A stretch of 64,000 nucleotides of DNA from positions 1 through 64,000 of IMG/VR virus record IMGVR_UViG_3300044825_002033; one strand, written 5' to 3'. The first letter of the stretch is position 1; each line of letters begins with the position of its first letter. The position numbers were made by a program, and so were the translations under genes. This DNA comes from a virus. Shown here one piece after another: positions 18,909 to 27,875 of this stretch. The notes under the pieces are model-generated. The model was not told where the DNA came from, made no database searches, and worked only from the letters and a program-made list of their open reading frames with translations.

Positions 18909-21776
18909 TTAAATCACTGTTGCTTGTGCTTGAGTTCCTCTTACTGCATTTGCTGTAGAACTTGATGCAGCTAGACTACTACGAGCAACACTTAATGCTG
19001 CTCCAGGAAATGTTGCTGTGGTATCAGTGGAATAAGTAACCTTATCCATTGTTGAATACTGACTAGAGGGAAGTTCATAACCACCACCAAAGTATCCTGC
19101 TGTTGAATTACCGGTTGCAGCAAGATTATAACGAGCAACACTTAATGCTGCACCTGGAACTGCTACTGTGGTATCAGTAGAATAAGTGAGTTTATCCATT
19201 CTTGTTGTTTTGGGAGAATACCCACCACCAAAGTATCCAACAGTTGAATTTCCGGTTGCACCAAGATAAGAACGACCAAAACTTAAGTTTGCTCCAGGAA
19301 CCGCTGCTGTCGTATCTGATGAATAAGTGACCTTATCCATTGTTGATTCACTGCCAAAACCGCCACCAAAGTATCCCACTATTGAATTACCAGTTGCGGC
19401 AGAACCAAAACGAGCAACACTTAATCTTGCTCCGGGAACTGCTGCAGTGGTATCAGTGGAATAAGTAACCTTATCCATTGTTGAATGATATAACGGACCA
19501 GGACCACTGGGGGATCCGCCACCACCAAAGTATCCTGCTATTTGATTACCGGTTGCGGCATAATACCAACGACCAGAACTTAAGTTTGCTCCAGGAACTG
19601 CTACTGTGGTATCTGATGAATAAGTGATCTTATCCATTGTTGTAACAACAGCACCGGGAGTAGTAGTACCACCACCAAAGTATCCTGCTACTGAGTTTCC
19701 TGTTGCAGCAAGATCACTACGAGAAACACTTAATCTTGCTCCGGGAACTGCTGCTGCTGTGGTGTCAGTTGAATAAGTAATCTTATCCATTGTTGATCTT
19801 GTACCAGGACTAATACCTCCACCAAAGTATCCAGTATTACCTTGAATTTCTTGAGGTGTTGTTGAGAAGTCCTGTTGGGGTATTGCGTTTGCTGTAGAAC
19901 TTGATGCAGCAAGATAACCACGAGCAGCACTTAATGCTGCTCCGGGAACTGCTGCTCTTGTATCAGATGAATAAGTGACTTTATCCGTTGTTGATCTTGA
20001 ACCAGGATTACCACCACCACCAAAGTATCCAGCAGTTGAGTTTCCTGTTGCGGCAAGATAACCACAGGCAACACTTAATACTGCTTCAGGAACTGCTGCT
20101 GTGGTATCAGTTGAATAAGTGACCTTTTCCATTGTTGAATAAAAACCGGGACTGCCTGGACCAAGGCCACCACCAAAGTATCCTGCAGTTGAATTGCCGG
20201 TTGCAGCAAGAGAATAACGAGCAACAGTTAAGTTTGCTCCAGGAACCGCTGCTGTGGTATCAGTTGAATAAGTGACCTTATCCATTGTTGATCTTGGACC
20301 AGGAAGACCACCACCAAAATAACCAGCAGTTGAGTTTCCTGTTGCTACTAAGTGTTGACGAGCAACACTTAATGCTGCTCCGGGAACTGCTGCTGTGGTA
20401 TCAGTGGAATAAGTGACCTTATCCATTGTTGAATAGGATGCAGGACCAGTAGGCTCACCACCACCAAAATAACCAGCAGTTGAGTTTCCTGTTGCAGCAA
20501 GATTATAACGAGCAGCACTTAATGCTGCACCAGGAACTGTTGTTCTTGTATCAGTTGAATAAGTAACCTTATCCATTGTTGAATAGGATGTAGGACCAGG
20601 AACAACAACAACACCACCACCAAAATAACCTGCTACTGAGTTTCCTGTTGCAGCAAGAGCATAACGAGCAACACTTAATGCTGCTCCGGGAACTGCTGCT
20701 GTGGTATCAGTGAAATAAGTAACCTTATCCATTGTTGAATAAGAGCTAAGACTAAAAAGACCACCACCAAAATACCCAGAATTAAATGAAGATCCTTTAG
20801 ATATAAAGTTTCTACTACTTCTTAAGTCTGCTGCTGGTAATGCGTTGGCTCTTGCACTTGATGCTGCCAAATTACGACGACCAGCACTTAATGCTGCACC
20901 AGGAACTGCTACTGTTGTATCTGATGAATAAGTAACCTTATCCATTGTTGATATATCGGTAAATCCTCCACCAAAATAACCTGCTATTGAGTTTCCTGTT
21001 GCAGCAAGATTAATACGAGCAACACTTAATGCTGCACCAGGAACTGCTGTTGTGGTATCTGATGAATAAGTTAACTTATCCATTAATGAAGAACTACCAC
21101 CACCACCAAAGTACCCTGCTATTGAGTTTCCCGTTGCTGCAAGTTGATTACGAGCAACACTTAATGCAGCACCAGGAACTGTTGATCTTGTATCAGTTGA
21201 ATAAGTAACCTTATCTACTATTGTATCACTACTAAAGTATCCTGCGATTGAGTTTCCTGTTGCGGCAAGATTAGAACGGGCAACACTTAATGATGCACCA
21301 GGAACTTGTGCTGTGGTATCTGATGAATAAGTAACCTTATCCATTGTTGATCTTGGACCAGGAACACCGCCACCAAAGTAACCTGCAGTTGAATTACCGG
21401 TTGCTCCTAAATTACGACGAGCAACACTTAATGACGCACCAGGAACTGCTGCTGTGGTATCTGATGAATAAGTGACCTTATCCATTAATGAAGAACCACC
21501 ACCACCACCAAAGTACCCTGCTATTGAGTTTCCTGTTGCAGAAAGACCATAACGAGCAGCACTTAATGCTGCACCAGGAATTGCTACTGTAGTATCAGTT
21601 GAATAAGTAACCTTATCCATTGTTGATATAGATCCACCAGGACCTTGCCCACCGCCAAAGTAACCAGTAAAAGGTGTCGGATCATTTGTCCATACTTCTT
21701 CAGAAAAAATCCAATTGTTATCTTTAATTTCTAACAGTATTTCCGATAAAACAAAAGTCCCCCTAGTTTCAACCAT
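18909..21776 (-). CDS. Kelch-like triple six-repeat propeller protein (copy 3)
   Basis: 955 residues with the same 3 x 6 repeat plan as the two downstream copies and the same linkers (ANALPAADLRSSRNF at ~20770-20870; PQQDFSTTPQEIQGN at ~19830-19905). Repeat 4 of the first group is shortened and lacks the triple Gly (GYFSSDTIVDKV), so one blade has an altered tip loop. The N-terminal EEVWTNDPTPFTGYF and C-terminal AVRGTQAQAT segments match the other copies and presumably attach the protein to the same place on the virion. The ATG overlaps the stop of the 168-residue oxygenase-like gene by 8 nt. Confidence 0.7.
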   Translation of the reverse strand: MVETRGTFVLSEILLEIKDNNWIFSEEVWTNDPTPFTGYFGGGQGPGGSISTMDKVTYSTDTTVAIPGAALSAARYGLSATGNSIAGYFGGGGGSSLMDKVTYSSDTTAAVPGASLSVARRNLGATGNSTAGYFGGGVPGPRSTMDKVTYSSDTTAQVPGASLSVARSNLAATGNSIAGYFSSDTIVDKVTYSTDTRSTVPGAALSVARNQLAATGNSIAGYFGGGGSSSLMDKLTYSSDTTTAVPGAALSVARINLAATGNSIAGYFGGGFTDISTMDKVTYSSDTTVAVPGAALSAGRRNLAASSARANALPAADLRSSRNFISKGSSFNSGYFGGGLFSLSSYSTMDKVTYFTDTTAAVPGAALSVARYALAATGNSVAGYFGGGVVVVPGPTSYSTMDKVTYSTDTRTTVPGAALSAARYNLAATGNSTAGYFGGGEPTGPASYSTMDKVTYSTDTTAAVPGAALSVARQHLVATGNSTAGYFGGGLPGPRSTMDKVTYSTDTTAAVPGANLTVARYSLAATGNSTAGYFGGGLGPGSPGFYSTMEKVTYSTDTTAAVPEAVLSVACGYLAATGNSTAGYFGGGGNPGSRSTTDKVTYSSDTRAAVPGAALSAARGYLAASSSTANAIPQQDFSTTPQEIQGNTGYFGGGISPGTRSTMDKITYSTDTTAAAVPGARLSVSRSDLAATGNSVAGYFGGGTTTPGAVVTTMDKITYSSDTTVAVPGANLSSGRWYYAATGNQIAGYFGGGGSPSGPGPLYHSTMDKVTYSTDTTAAVPGARLSVARFGSAATGNSIVGYFGGGFGSESTMDKVTYSSDTTAAVPGANLSFGRSYLGATGNSTVGYFGGGYSPKTTRMDKLTYSTDTTVAVPGAALSVARYNLAATGNSTAGYFGGGYELPSSQYSTMDKVTYSTDTTATFPGAALSVARSSLAASSSTANAVRGTQAQATVI

Positions 21777-22275
21777 TTTTTATAATTATCTTCTGAAAGA
21801 GCATAGAATTATTTAGATTAGTAGCATAAGAATGCCATAAATTACTTCTAAATAAGACCATTCGATTGTACTTTGCAACAATATTTCCATACTCTTTCCA
21901 TAAACTCAAATCAGAATTAAAGATTTCTAAAAGATTACTTTCATTAATCTGATATTTATTCATTTCTTCTGAAGTTGGAAATGTTTCAAGTCCTGTTGCA
22001 AGGTGCGAATAAAACTTAATTCCAGTCTCTCCAAATGATTGCATTGGCAATGTCAGATAAATGACTGCAATCCAATCAGATCTAAGATGTGCTACAACAC
22101 CAGAATCACCACCAACTTCATTAGTTGCACAAATGATTTCAATGGGATTTCCTATAACTTCTGTAATTTTACTCACAGTTTCGTCAGTAATCACACATTG
22201 ATTCTCAAAAAAACCTTTATGATATTGGTGTGGAATATCATAAAGGTTATCAACTATAATAATATGTTCTCTCAT
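21769..22275 (-). CDS. Degenerate DUF6445-like oxygenase-fold protein
   Basis: 168 residues. The segment YNRMVLFRSNLWHSYATN (His148) parallels YNRLVIFNANLWHSHNYN in the DUF6445 protein at 12437-13051, and HLRSDWIAVIYLT (63-75) parallels HVDPVWEYGAVCYLN there. In the position of the metal-binding Asp of HxD stands Arg65, although an Asp follows two residues later (67). The protein may therefore be catalytically dead or use a shifted ligand. It overlaps the next gene upstream by 4 nt (22272-22275) and propeller copy 3 by 8 nt, so it is tightly coupled to the adhesin. Confidence 0.55.
   Translation of the reverse strand: MREHIIIVDNLYDIPHQYHKGFFENQCVITDETVSKITEVIGNPIEIICATNEVGGDSGVVAHLRSDWIAVIYLTLPMQSFGETGIKFYSHLATGLETFPTSEEMNKYQINESNLLEIFNSDLSLWKEYGNIVAKYNRMVLFRSNLWHSYATNLNNSMLFQKIIIKNG
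21810..21817 (-). promoter_or_regulatory. T4-type late promoter (TCTAAATA variant)
   Basis: TCTAAATA on the minus strand, inside the 3' end of the 168-residue gene and 34 nt before the ATG of propeller copy 3. The CTAAATA variant recurs at 27881 and 40464. Confidence 0.5.
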
Positions 22276-23123
22276 CCTTGAGCGTTATTACCTTCGATTT
22301 GCTTCTGTTCTGCTGCAGGTTTGATTGCTGCACCATAACCTAGATCAGTACCGGTGAGTTTTTCATAACCTCTCATTACTTTACTTTGGAGATCATTAAT
22401 AAACTCAAGTCTTCCTCTTTGGTCTAGAAGTTTATCCATAGGCAAATAACCTTCTTTAAAGTTATTTTTAGGATCAACCATTGCAGGAGCAGACGCACGA
22501 CGCATTGCTTGAAGGTTTGCACCAGAAATACCAGTCTGTGCTGCCATTAGATCGTCTAGTGCTTGCTCTGCAAGACGAGTATCCCAATACTCTTCATTCT
22601 CTGCCAGGAACTGCTCTCTTGTAGGAGGTGTGCCACCATTCTGTTCAACCAGTTTATCAAGCATCTTATCAAGATGCTGAAGTTGATGCAGACGATCACG
22701 AATCTCAAGTTCAGAACCTTTCAGATAATGAGTCAGTTCTAGTTCTTCAAGGTCATACCAGCAGAGTTTTTTACCTCCACCAGGACCACCAGTTTCCCAC
22801 ATAATGGGTTGAGATTTATCTTTTCCGTCCCACTTATACTCAAACTCACGAACTTTCTCTTTCATTTCAATCAACTTGAACATATATCCTGCTGCCATAA
22901 TACGGCGTTCTTTTAGGATATGCTCAAATGATACGGAGATATTATGAGTGTTCAAACCAATGAACTTTTCAATCTGGAAGTTAGTTCTTCCTTGTGCCAT
23001 TTCTTTGTCGCTTTCTTCCCAAGCAAAGACGTTATCAGATGCTTGCTTTAGGAATTCATCGTTAAAAACAGCGTCTTGTGCATTGATTGGTGTATAAGTC
23101 AGTGCTGTGGTTTCTTCAGACAT
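22272..23123 (-). CDS. Uncharacterised helical protein
   Basis: 283 residues, mostly helical and charged; I do not recognise the family. There are no Cys-rich or nucleotide-binding motifs; the GGPGGGKK stretch near residue 110 is too short and out of context for a P-loop. Helices at ~125-190 have coiled-coil character (ELEIRDRLHQLQHLDKML) and the C-terminus is low-complexity (AAEQKQIEGNNAQG). A TATAAT element about 30 nt upstream (23152-23157) might be its promoter, but a -35 is lacking. The gene sits between the carbamoyltransferase and the oxygenase-like gene. Confidence 0.5.
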   Translation of the reverse strand: MSEETTALTYTPINAQDAVFNDEFLKQASDNVFAWEESDKEMAQGRTNFQIEKFIGLNTHNISVSFEHILKERRIMAAGYMFKLIEMKEKVREFEYKWDGKDKSQPIMWETGGPGGGKKLCWYDLEELELTHYLKGSELEIRDRLHQLQHLDKMLDKLVEQNGGTPPTREQFLAENEEYWDTRLAEQALDDLMAAQTGISGANLQAMRRASAPAMVDPKNNFKEGYLPMDKLLDQRGRLEFINDLQSKVMRGYEKLTGTDLGYGAAIKPAAEQKQIEGNNAQG

Positions 23124-23182
23124 AATTTTCTTTTCAAACTCATAAGTTATGTTGTATTATATAGGTACGTTTCAAAAAACTA

Positions 23183-24598
23183 TTATCTACTTAAAATTTT
23201 ACCATTTATAACGATAAGATCCAAATTTGATTTTTTAAAAAAATTAAATGCTTCTTCCTCGGTTTCTAAAATAGGTTCTCCATTTCCATTTAAACTTGTA
23301 TTTAATAAAACAGGAACATTGGTAATTTCTTCAAACTTTTTAATTAAATTATAGTAATGCAAATTTGTTTCCTTATTGATTGTTTGAAATCGTGCAGACC
23401 CATCAACGTGAGTGACAGCAGGAATTTTTTCTGGTTGTTTAACTTGTGCAGTATAGAGCATATATGGACTCGGAAAAGGAAAATCAAACCATTCTTGGAA
23501 ATGTTCCTCCAACACAACAGGTGCAAATGGGCGGAACCACTCACGATTTTTAATAACGTGGTTAATCAGTTCACGATTATGAAAATTTCTTGGATCTGCA
23601 AGAATAGAACGATTACCTAATGCTCTTGGTCCAAATTCAGATCTTCCTTGAAACCATCCAATAATTTTTCCATTTGCAATTTGATTAGCAATATAAGAAT
23701 AATCTGGAGTTTCTATTTGATGATCTTTTCCAGTATAGCAAAGATCTTTTGATTGATAATTATATCGAGGTTCATTTAAAATATGATGTGCAACGTACAA
23801 AGCAGATCCTACTGAAGTTCCATCATCGCCACAAGCAGGAAAATGATGAAAATTTTTAAATTTAGATTGTCGAACTATCTTTGAATTTGCATTACAATTT
23901 AGAAATGATCCTCCAGATAAACAAAGATTATTCGTTTTATTTTCAAGACTATCAAGATATCCTAAAACATCCTTTTCAAATACATCTTGAACTGTTGCAG
24001 CAACATTCATTTTGTGTTTGATTTCATTTGTATAAGATTTAAAATCAAAATTAAATGAAGTGCCATAAGATGCGAGACCCATAGTGGTTCCTGCCTTATG
24101 AAGTGCAGGACCTAATCCAAGTTTCTCAGTAACTTCCCCGTAGAGAACTCCTACCATTAACCCCGGACAATATTCGGCAGTAAGTTTACTCCCATTTCCA
24201 TAAGCAATCAAAGAATTTGCTTCCAATTTTCCCATACTACAATCCATACTAAAACAATATGCTTCATTAAATGAACTTGTGTAATATGCGGAAGCACAGT
24301 GAGCAAGATGATGTGAAATAATATATGTTTTAATATCTTTACCTTTAATGCTTAATGAATCAACAAGATATTCGTTGCCAAATACTTCCTGTTTAAAATC
24401 ATTAGTTGCTATGCAATCGATTTCATCTAAATTTATAGACGATGCCTCTAAGATATAATCGATGACTTCCTCAGTGAATGAAGAATCTTTTTTCTTTCTG
24501 GTGATTCTTTCAGTTGCAATCGCTGATACTAATTTTCCATCTTTTACAACACATACTGATCCGTCGTGTCCGAAATTTAGTCCTAAAATAGTTGCCAT
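23183..24598 (-). CDS. Carbamoyltransferase (NodU/CmcH/TobZ family)
   Basis: 471 residues with both family parts. The N-terminal YrdC/Kae1-like ATPase region begins LGLNFGHDGS (His11) and has HHLAH at 96-100, which binds the metal in relatives such as TobZ. The C-terminal part has the GRSEFGPRALGNRS signature at ~314-328 and a LLNTSLNGNGEPI segment near 435. The family uses carbamoyl phosphate and ATP to carbamoylate hydroxyl groups of sugars or antibiotics. With two glycosyltransferases immediately upstream, a carbamoylated surface or virion glycan is the likely product. Confidence 0.85.
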   Translation of the reverse strand: MATILGLNFGHDGSVCVVKDGKLVSAIATERITRKKKDSSFTEEVIDYILEASSINLDEIDCIATNDFKQEVFGNEYLVDSLSIKGKDIKTYIISHHLAHCASAYYTSSFNEAYCFSMDCSMGKLEANSLIAYGNGSKLTAEYCPGLMVGVLYGEVTEKLGLGPALHKAGTTMGLASYGTSFNFDFKSYTNEIKHKMNVAATVQDVFEKDVLGYLDSLENKTNNLCLSGGSFLNCNANSKIVRQSKFKNFHHFPACGDDGTSVGSALYVAHHILNEPRYNYQSKDLCYTGKDHQIETPDYSYIANQIANGKIIGWFQGRSEFGPRALGNRSILADPRNFHNRELINHVIKNREWFRPFAPVVLEEHFQEWFDFPFPSPYMLYTAQVKQPEKIPAVTHVDGSARFQTINKETNLHYYNLIKKFEEITNVPVLLNTSLNGNGEPILETEEEAFNFFKKSNLDLIVINGKILSR

Positions 24599-24615
24599 AA
24601 TACTTTACTTATATT

Positions 24616-26301
24616 CTAACTTTGCGAGAGTAATTGATTAGCTAAATTGGTTCCCCATTTTTTCTCAAAATATTTTTTTATTTTTTGTTCTCTTTGTATT
24701 GTTTTTTGTTTACTCTCACCACTTCTCCAAGTAGATTTTCCATAAAAATGAAGAAGATATGATGAAACATTAATACTCGTTTCAAATCCTAATTGAGACG
24801 CTCTTAATCGATAATCTATATCCTCCCCTCCACTTTCAAAATTTTCATCAAAGAATCCAACTTTTGATAATATTTGGTGTGGTATATAAAAACAATAATA
24901 TGCTATCAGTGAATTATCAATTTTTATTTTTTCGCGATCGATAGTTTTTGCAAATTCATTTAATTCATTTTCTTTTCCAACATAATCTTCAAGATCCATT
25001 GCATATTCAATTTTTAAATCTTTACATCCACCCATTAATTTCTGATTTGACATTGGGATTAAAACTTTATTTTCGCAATCAAAATTTTGATTCCAGTTTT
25101 CTGTAAAAACAACGTCATTACTCAAACCAAAGAAGTCTACTTCATCAACTAGAGCAAGTTTCATTACAAAGTTCATATTCTCTGCAAATGTTTTTGCAGT
25201 GTTATTTGAGATCAGAGTAATTTGTTGTTGATAATCTGTCAGAGAATACTGTCCGTCATTATCAATCAAGAAAAACTTATCCTTTTCTCCCAATTCAGTA
25301 TTCTGAAAGAAAGATTTAAGTGCAAGATCAGTATACTTTTCAGTGCTCTTTGTACTTGTCATACAATAATACACTGGTCTCTTTTCAGTTTTATGATTTT
25401 GAACTGTATTAACTAGATTTTTCCATTGCTCTGCAATTTTCTTCCAATCATACTTTTCAGTTACATAATCCGAAATCAGTTTAGAGACTTCCTGATAAAA
25501 CTTTGGTTTATTATCATAGTAATCCAGTGCTAAACAACAAGCATCAGCAAACTGGCGAATAAAATTATCGGTAACTTTCCAACCTTTTGATGTATTCTCA
25601 CCTTCAATCGGAACCACAGTTGCATTCTTTTCGCCAGCAACTTCTGCAAGTGCTCCAATATCTGTAATGATTGGGTATGCACCACACTTCATTGCTTCAA
25701 TCATCGAAACACCAAAGGTTTCTTCCCAGATGTTTGGGTGAATAAAGAATGCTGATTCCTGATAATGCTTCACCAACTCTTCACGATCAATCGCAGGAGA
25801 ATATTCAACATTCGGAAGAGTCTTCAGATACTCATAAAGTTCAATAAACTGATCATTCAATGGTCCATAAAGAGACATTGAAGAGAAGATCTTGAACTTT
25901 ACATCTTGATGAACCTGAGAAATCAGAGGGATCACTTTAGATAATACTTCAAGACCTTTATAAGGAATTGAAGTGAAGATCATTGTCTTTGTTTTTTGAG
26001 TTGAATGTTGAAACATTTCGGCAACTCCATTCGGAATCACTGAGATTTTATGTTCAGGAACATTCAGAAATCTTACAAGTTGATCTTTGTTCCACTGTGA
26101 AGGTGAAACAATATGATCCACAGTATTATGATCGAAGTTCAAGAATACAGGTTGATCATAAGCGTGATGTGCCCATAGAATCTTGTATTGATGATTTGAT
26201 TTTTTAATTTCTTCGGGTAAATGAGAAACAAAAACATTTTCTGGAAATGTATAATGTTCCTGCAAATACAGATAAGACGTTTCAGTTGCTCCAGATTTCA
26301 T
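24616..26301 (-). CDS. Two-domain glycosyltransferase (GT4-like plus GT2-like)
   Basis: 561 residues forming two catalytic modules. Residues ~1-300 are GT4/GT-B-like: VSPSQWNKDQL, VIPNGV, then EETFGVSMIEAMKCGAYPI, the usual nucleotide-sugar-binding E...E region. Residues ~315-561 look GT2/GT-A-like: VYYCMTSTKS, then FFLIDNDGQ with a DND in the DxD position, and a FESGGEDIDYRLRASQLGF segment with the ED catalytic pair. It may add two sugars in sequence. It starts 4 nt after the 217-residue glycosyltransferase, so the two are one operon. Confidence 0.75.
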   Translation of the reverse strand: MKSGATETSYLYLQEHYTFPENVFVSHLPEEIKKSNHQYKILWAHHAYDQPVFLNFDHNTVDHIVSPSQWNKDQLVRFLNVPEHKISVIPNGVAEMFQHSTQKTKTMIFTSIPYKGLEVLSKVIPLISQVHQDVKFKIFSSMSLYGPLNDQFIELYEYLKTLPNVEYSPAIDREELVKHYQESAFFIHPNIWEETFGVSMIEAMKCGAYPIITDIGALAEVAGEKNATVVPIEGENTSKGWKVTDNFIRQFADACCLALDYYDNKPKFYQEVSKLISDYVTEKYDWKKIAEQWKNLVNTVQNHKTEKRPVYYCMTSTKSTEKYTDLALKSFFQNTELGEKDKFFLIDNDGQYSLTDYQQQITLISNNTAKTFAENMNFVMKLALVDEVDFFGLSNDVVFTENWNQNFDCENKVLIPMSNQKLMGGCKDLKIEYAMDLEDYVGKENELNEFAKTIDREKIKIDNSLIAYYCFYIPHQILSKVGFFDENFESGGEDIDYRLRASQLGFETSINVSSYLLHFYGKSTWRSGESKQKTIQREQKIKKYFEKKWGTNLANQLLSQS

Positions 26302-26305
26302 AATA

Positions 26306-26959
26306 CTAACCTTGATAAATGTGATAACCAGTGTGACTAAGTTTAATTGTTGGATCTAACCAAATATTATAACCAACTTGTTGTGCTCTATGAAAGAAAC
26401 TTTTGTCTTCAGACATAAACCCATTTTGAGTTTGATGTTCTGCAAAGTAATGATATGAATTATTCAATTCTGCAGAAGTGTGTGGAGTATCTGAATGATA
26501 ATCCGAAGGAATATACTTGAGTCCTGGATTTTGTTTTGCAATATCAAGAAACACTTGACGATGAATCAAAACAAAACCCATTCCATTACCATTAATCCTC
26601 ACCAGATCTCCATGCCTTTGTTCTGGTTGAACAATATCAACACAGTATCGTTCTGGAATAATCTTCATTGGATAAGCACCAGAAACAATCGGAACTTGAT
26701 GTACTAGCAATTTTAGCACATCGTCCGGATTAAATCCAATGTCACTATCCAAAAAGAACAGATACTCGTGTTCTGTATTGTTAATGAAAAAATTAGCAAT
26801 CTTGGAACGTGCTTGAGTGATCAAAGAAGAGTTCGTCAGAGTTAATAGTCCGTGTGGAATGTCATTTCTGACGAATGTTTTACCAAGATTAAACAGTCCA
26901 AGAGTGGTTTTTTCACTCACGATTCCTCCCATACAAGGAAGACCAATCATTATACTCAT
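26306..26959 (-). CDS. GT-A fold glycosyltransferase
   Basis: 217 residues with a GT-A fold: FLDSDIGFNPDD places a DxD metal motif at 71-73, preceded by RSKIANFF and followed by VSGAYPMKI and a C-terminal EDKSFFHRAQQVGYNIWLDP segment carrying the general-base ED. Comparable to small phage and cyanobacterial glycosyltransferases that use UDP- or GDP-sugars. First gene of the glycosyltransferase-carbamoyltransferase series. An extended -10 element lies 16 nt upstream. A second in-frame ATG three codons downstream is also possible. Confidence 0.7.
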   Translation of the reverse strand: MSIMIGLPCMGGIVSEKTTLGLFNLGKTFVRNDIPHGLLTLTNSSLITQARSKIANFFINNTEHEYLFFLDSDIGFNPDDVLKLLVHQVPIVSGAYPMKIIPERYCVDIVQPEQRHGDLVRINGNGMGFVLIHRQVFLDIAKQNPGLKYIPSDYHSDTPHTSAELNNSYHYFAEHQTQNGFMSEDKSFFHRAQQVGYNIWLDPTIKLSHTGYHIYQG

Positions 26960-26974
26960 ATCAGTTTTTTAATA

Positions 26975-26983
26975 ATTATAGCA
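26975..26983 (-). promoter_or_regulatory. Possible extended -10 promoter
   Basis: TGCTATAAT on the minus strand is a full TGnTATAAT match before the glycosyltransferase operon. The predicted leader would be only about 9 nt, and no clear -35 is seen, so confidence is limited. Confidence 0.4.
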
Positions 26984-26989
26984 CAAAAA

Positions 26990-27856
26990 TTATGAAGTCT
27001 TTACTTTTCCTGAAATTTGAACATCAATTGTTGAAAGTTGATCAACTTGAATTTTTAGGACATCATTTGTATTCAATCTCTTTGGAGTTTCTAGAAGTTC
27101 TATACTAGCATACTTTGGAACAATTAGATCTTCTACAAGACTTCTGGTTGTAACTCCACTTGTAACAGTAACTGAAATTGGATATCCACCAAGATCAGTT
27201 GTATTTGTCAAGCGAATGGATTGAAGAATTGAAGGATAAGTTGTTGCAGTATAAATTCCAATTGGAGCAATTGTATTAATACCAGCTTGTCCAAATCCTC
27301 TTCCAAAATAATCTGTTGCTGTTTTCTGGTGATAGGTAATATAAACTTGTACCGCAGTATTAATACCGACTCGATCATAATCAGTAGATCTCATTACGAT
27401 CTTATCAGAAGGATTTAGAACTTGTGGTTGTTGTAAAAGTTCTACTGCCATTCCTGTTGGAATTGGAATATTATATGCAAAGTAACTTCTCTCTCCCCCA
27501 TTAAAATCAAATGCACCAATTACATTAACTTCGGTATTTAATCCAACATTTGCTGCATGAATTGAATAAATGATATATTCTTCTCCTACAGTAGAAGGAA
27601 GTGTGAGAATCGTATCTCCAATTCCTGTTAAAATAGCAGAAAAGGCGCTTGTGATGCCAGTATTGAATGCGGATCCATCATCAGCTCCGCCAGCAGAAAC
27701 AGTGGCCCAAGTAACTCCAGTTCCTGTTGATTGAAGAACTTGTCCAGAAGTTCCTGTTGTTCCTCCAGCAGTAACTGAACCAGTAATGGTAACTCCAACA
27801 CCACTAAAATTTCTACCGTCATCAATAACAGTAGTATTATTAATCTTAATAGCCAT
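26990..27856 (-). CDS. Fibre-associated beta-rich virion protein
   Basis: 288 residues. Residues 1-70 resemble the strand-rich segment found in the neighbouring fibres (NNTTVIDDGRNFSGVGVTITGSV, then GGTTGTSGQVLQSTGTGVTW). Residues ~90-180 and ~190-288 look like two copies of a jelly-roll-like domain related to the 113- and 120-residue small virion proteins (both have AANVGLNTEVNV- or TNTTDLGGYPISV-type openings and an E-L-L-(Q/E) strand before a final motif). No catalytic residues are evident. Likely a fibre or fibre-tip protein. Confidence 0.6.
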   Translation of the reverse strand: MAIKINNTTVIDDGRNFSGVGVTITGSVTAGGTTGTSGQVLQSTGTGVTWATVSAGGADDGSAFNTGITSAFSAILTGIGDTILTLPSTVGEEYIIYSIHAANVGLNTEVNVIGAFDFNGGERSYFAYNIPIPTGMAVELLQQPQVLNPSDKIVMRSTDYDRVGINTAVQVYITYHQKTATDYFGRGFGQAGINTIAPIGIYTATTYPSILQSIRLTNTTDLGGYPISVTVTSGVTTRSLVEDLIVPKYASIELLETPKRLNTNDVLKIQVDQLSTIDVQISGKVKTS

Positions 27857-27875
27857 CTTCGTTTACACTCGGCTT

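Noticed and set aside
13077-21776. ~140-bp repeats as a mobile or CRISPR-like array
   Set aside because: Units stay in frame and encode kelch-like blades; spacer-like loops vary in multiples of three.
24606-24613. Late-promoter-like TATAAGTA before the carbamoyltransferase
   Set aside because: It ends only 8 nt before the ATG, leaving no room for a transcript leader and ribosome-binding site.
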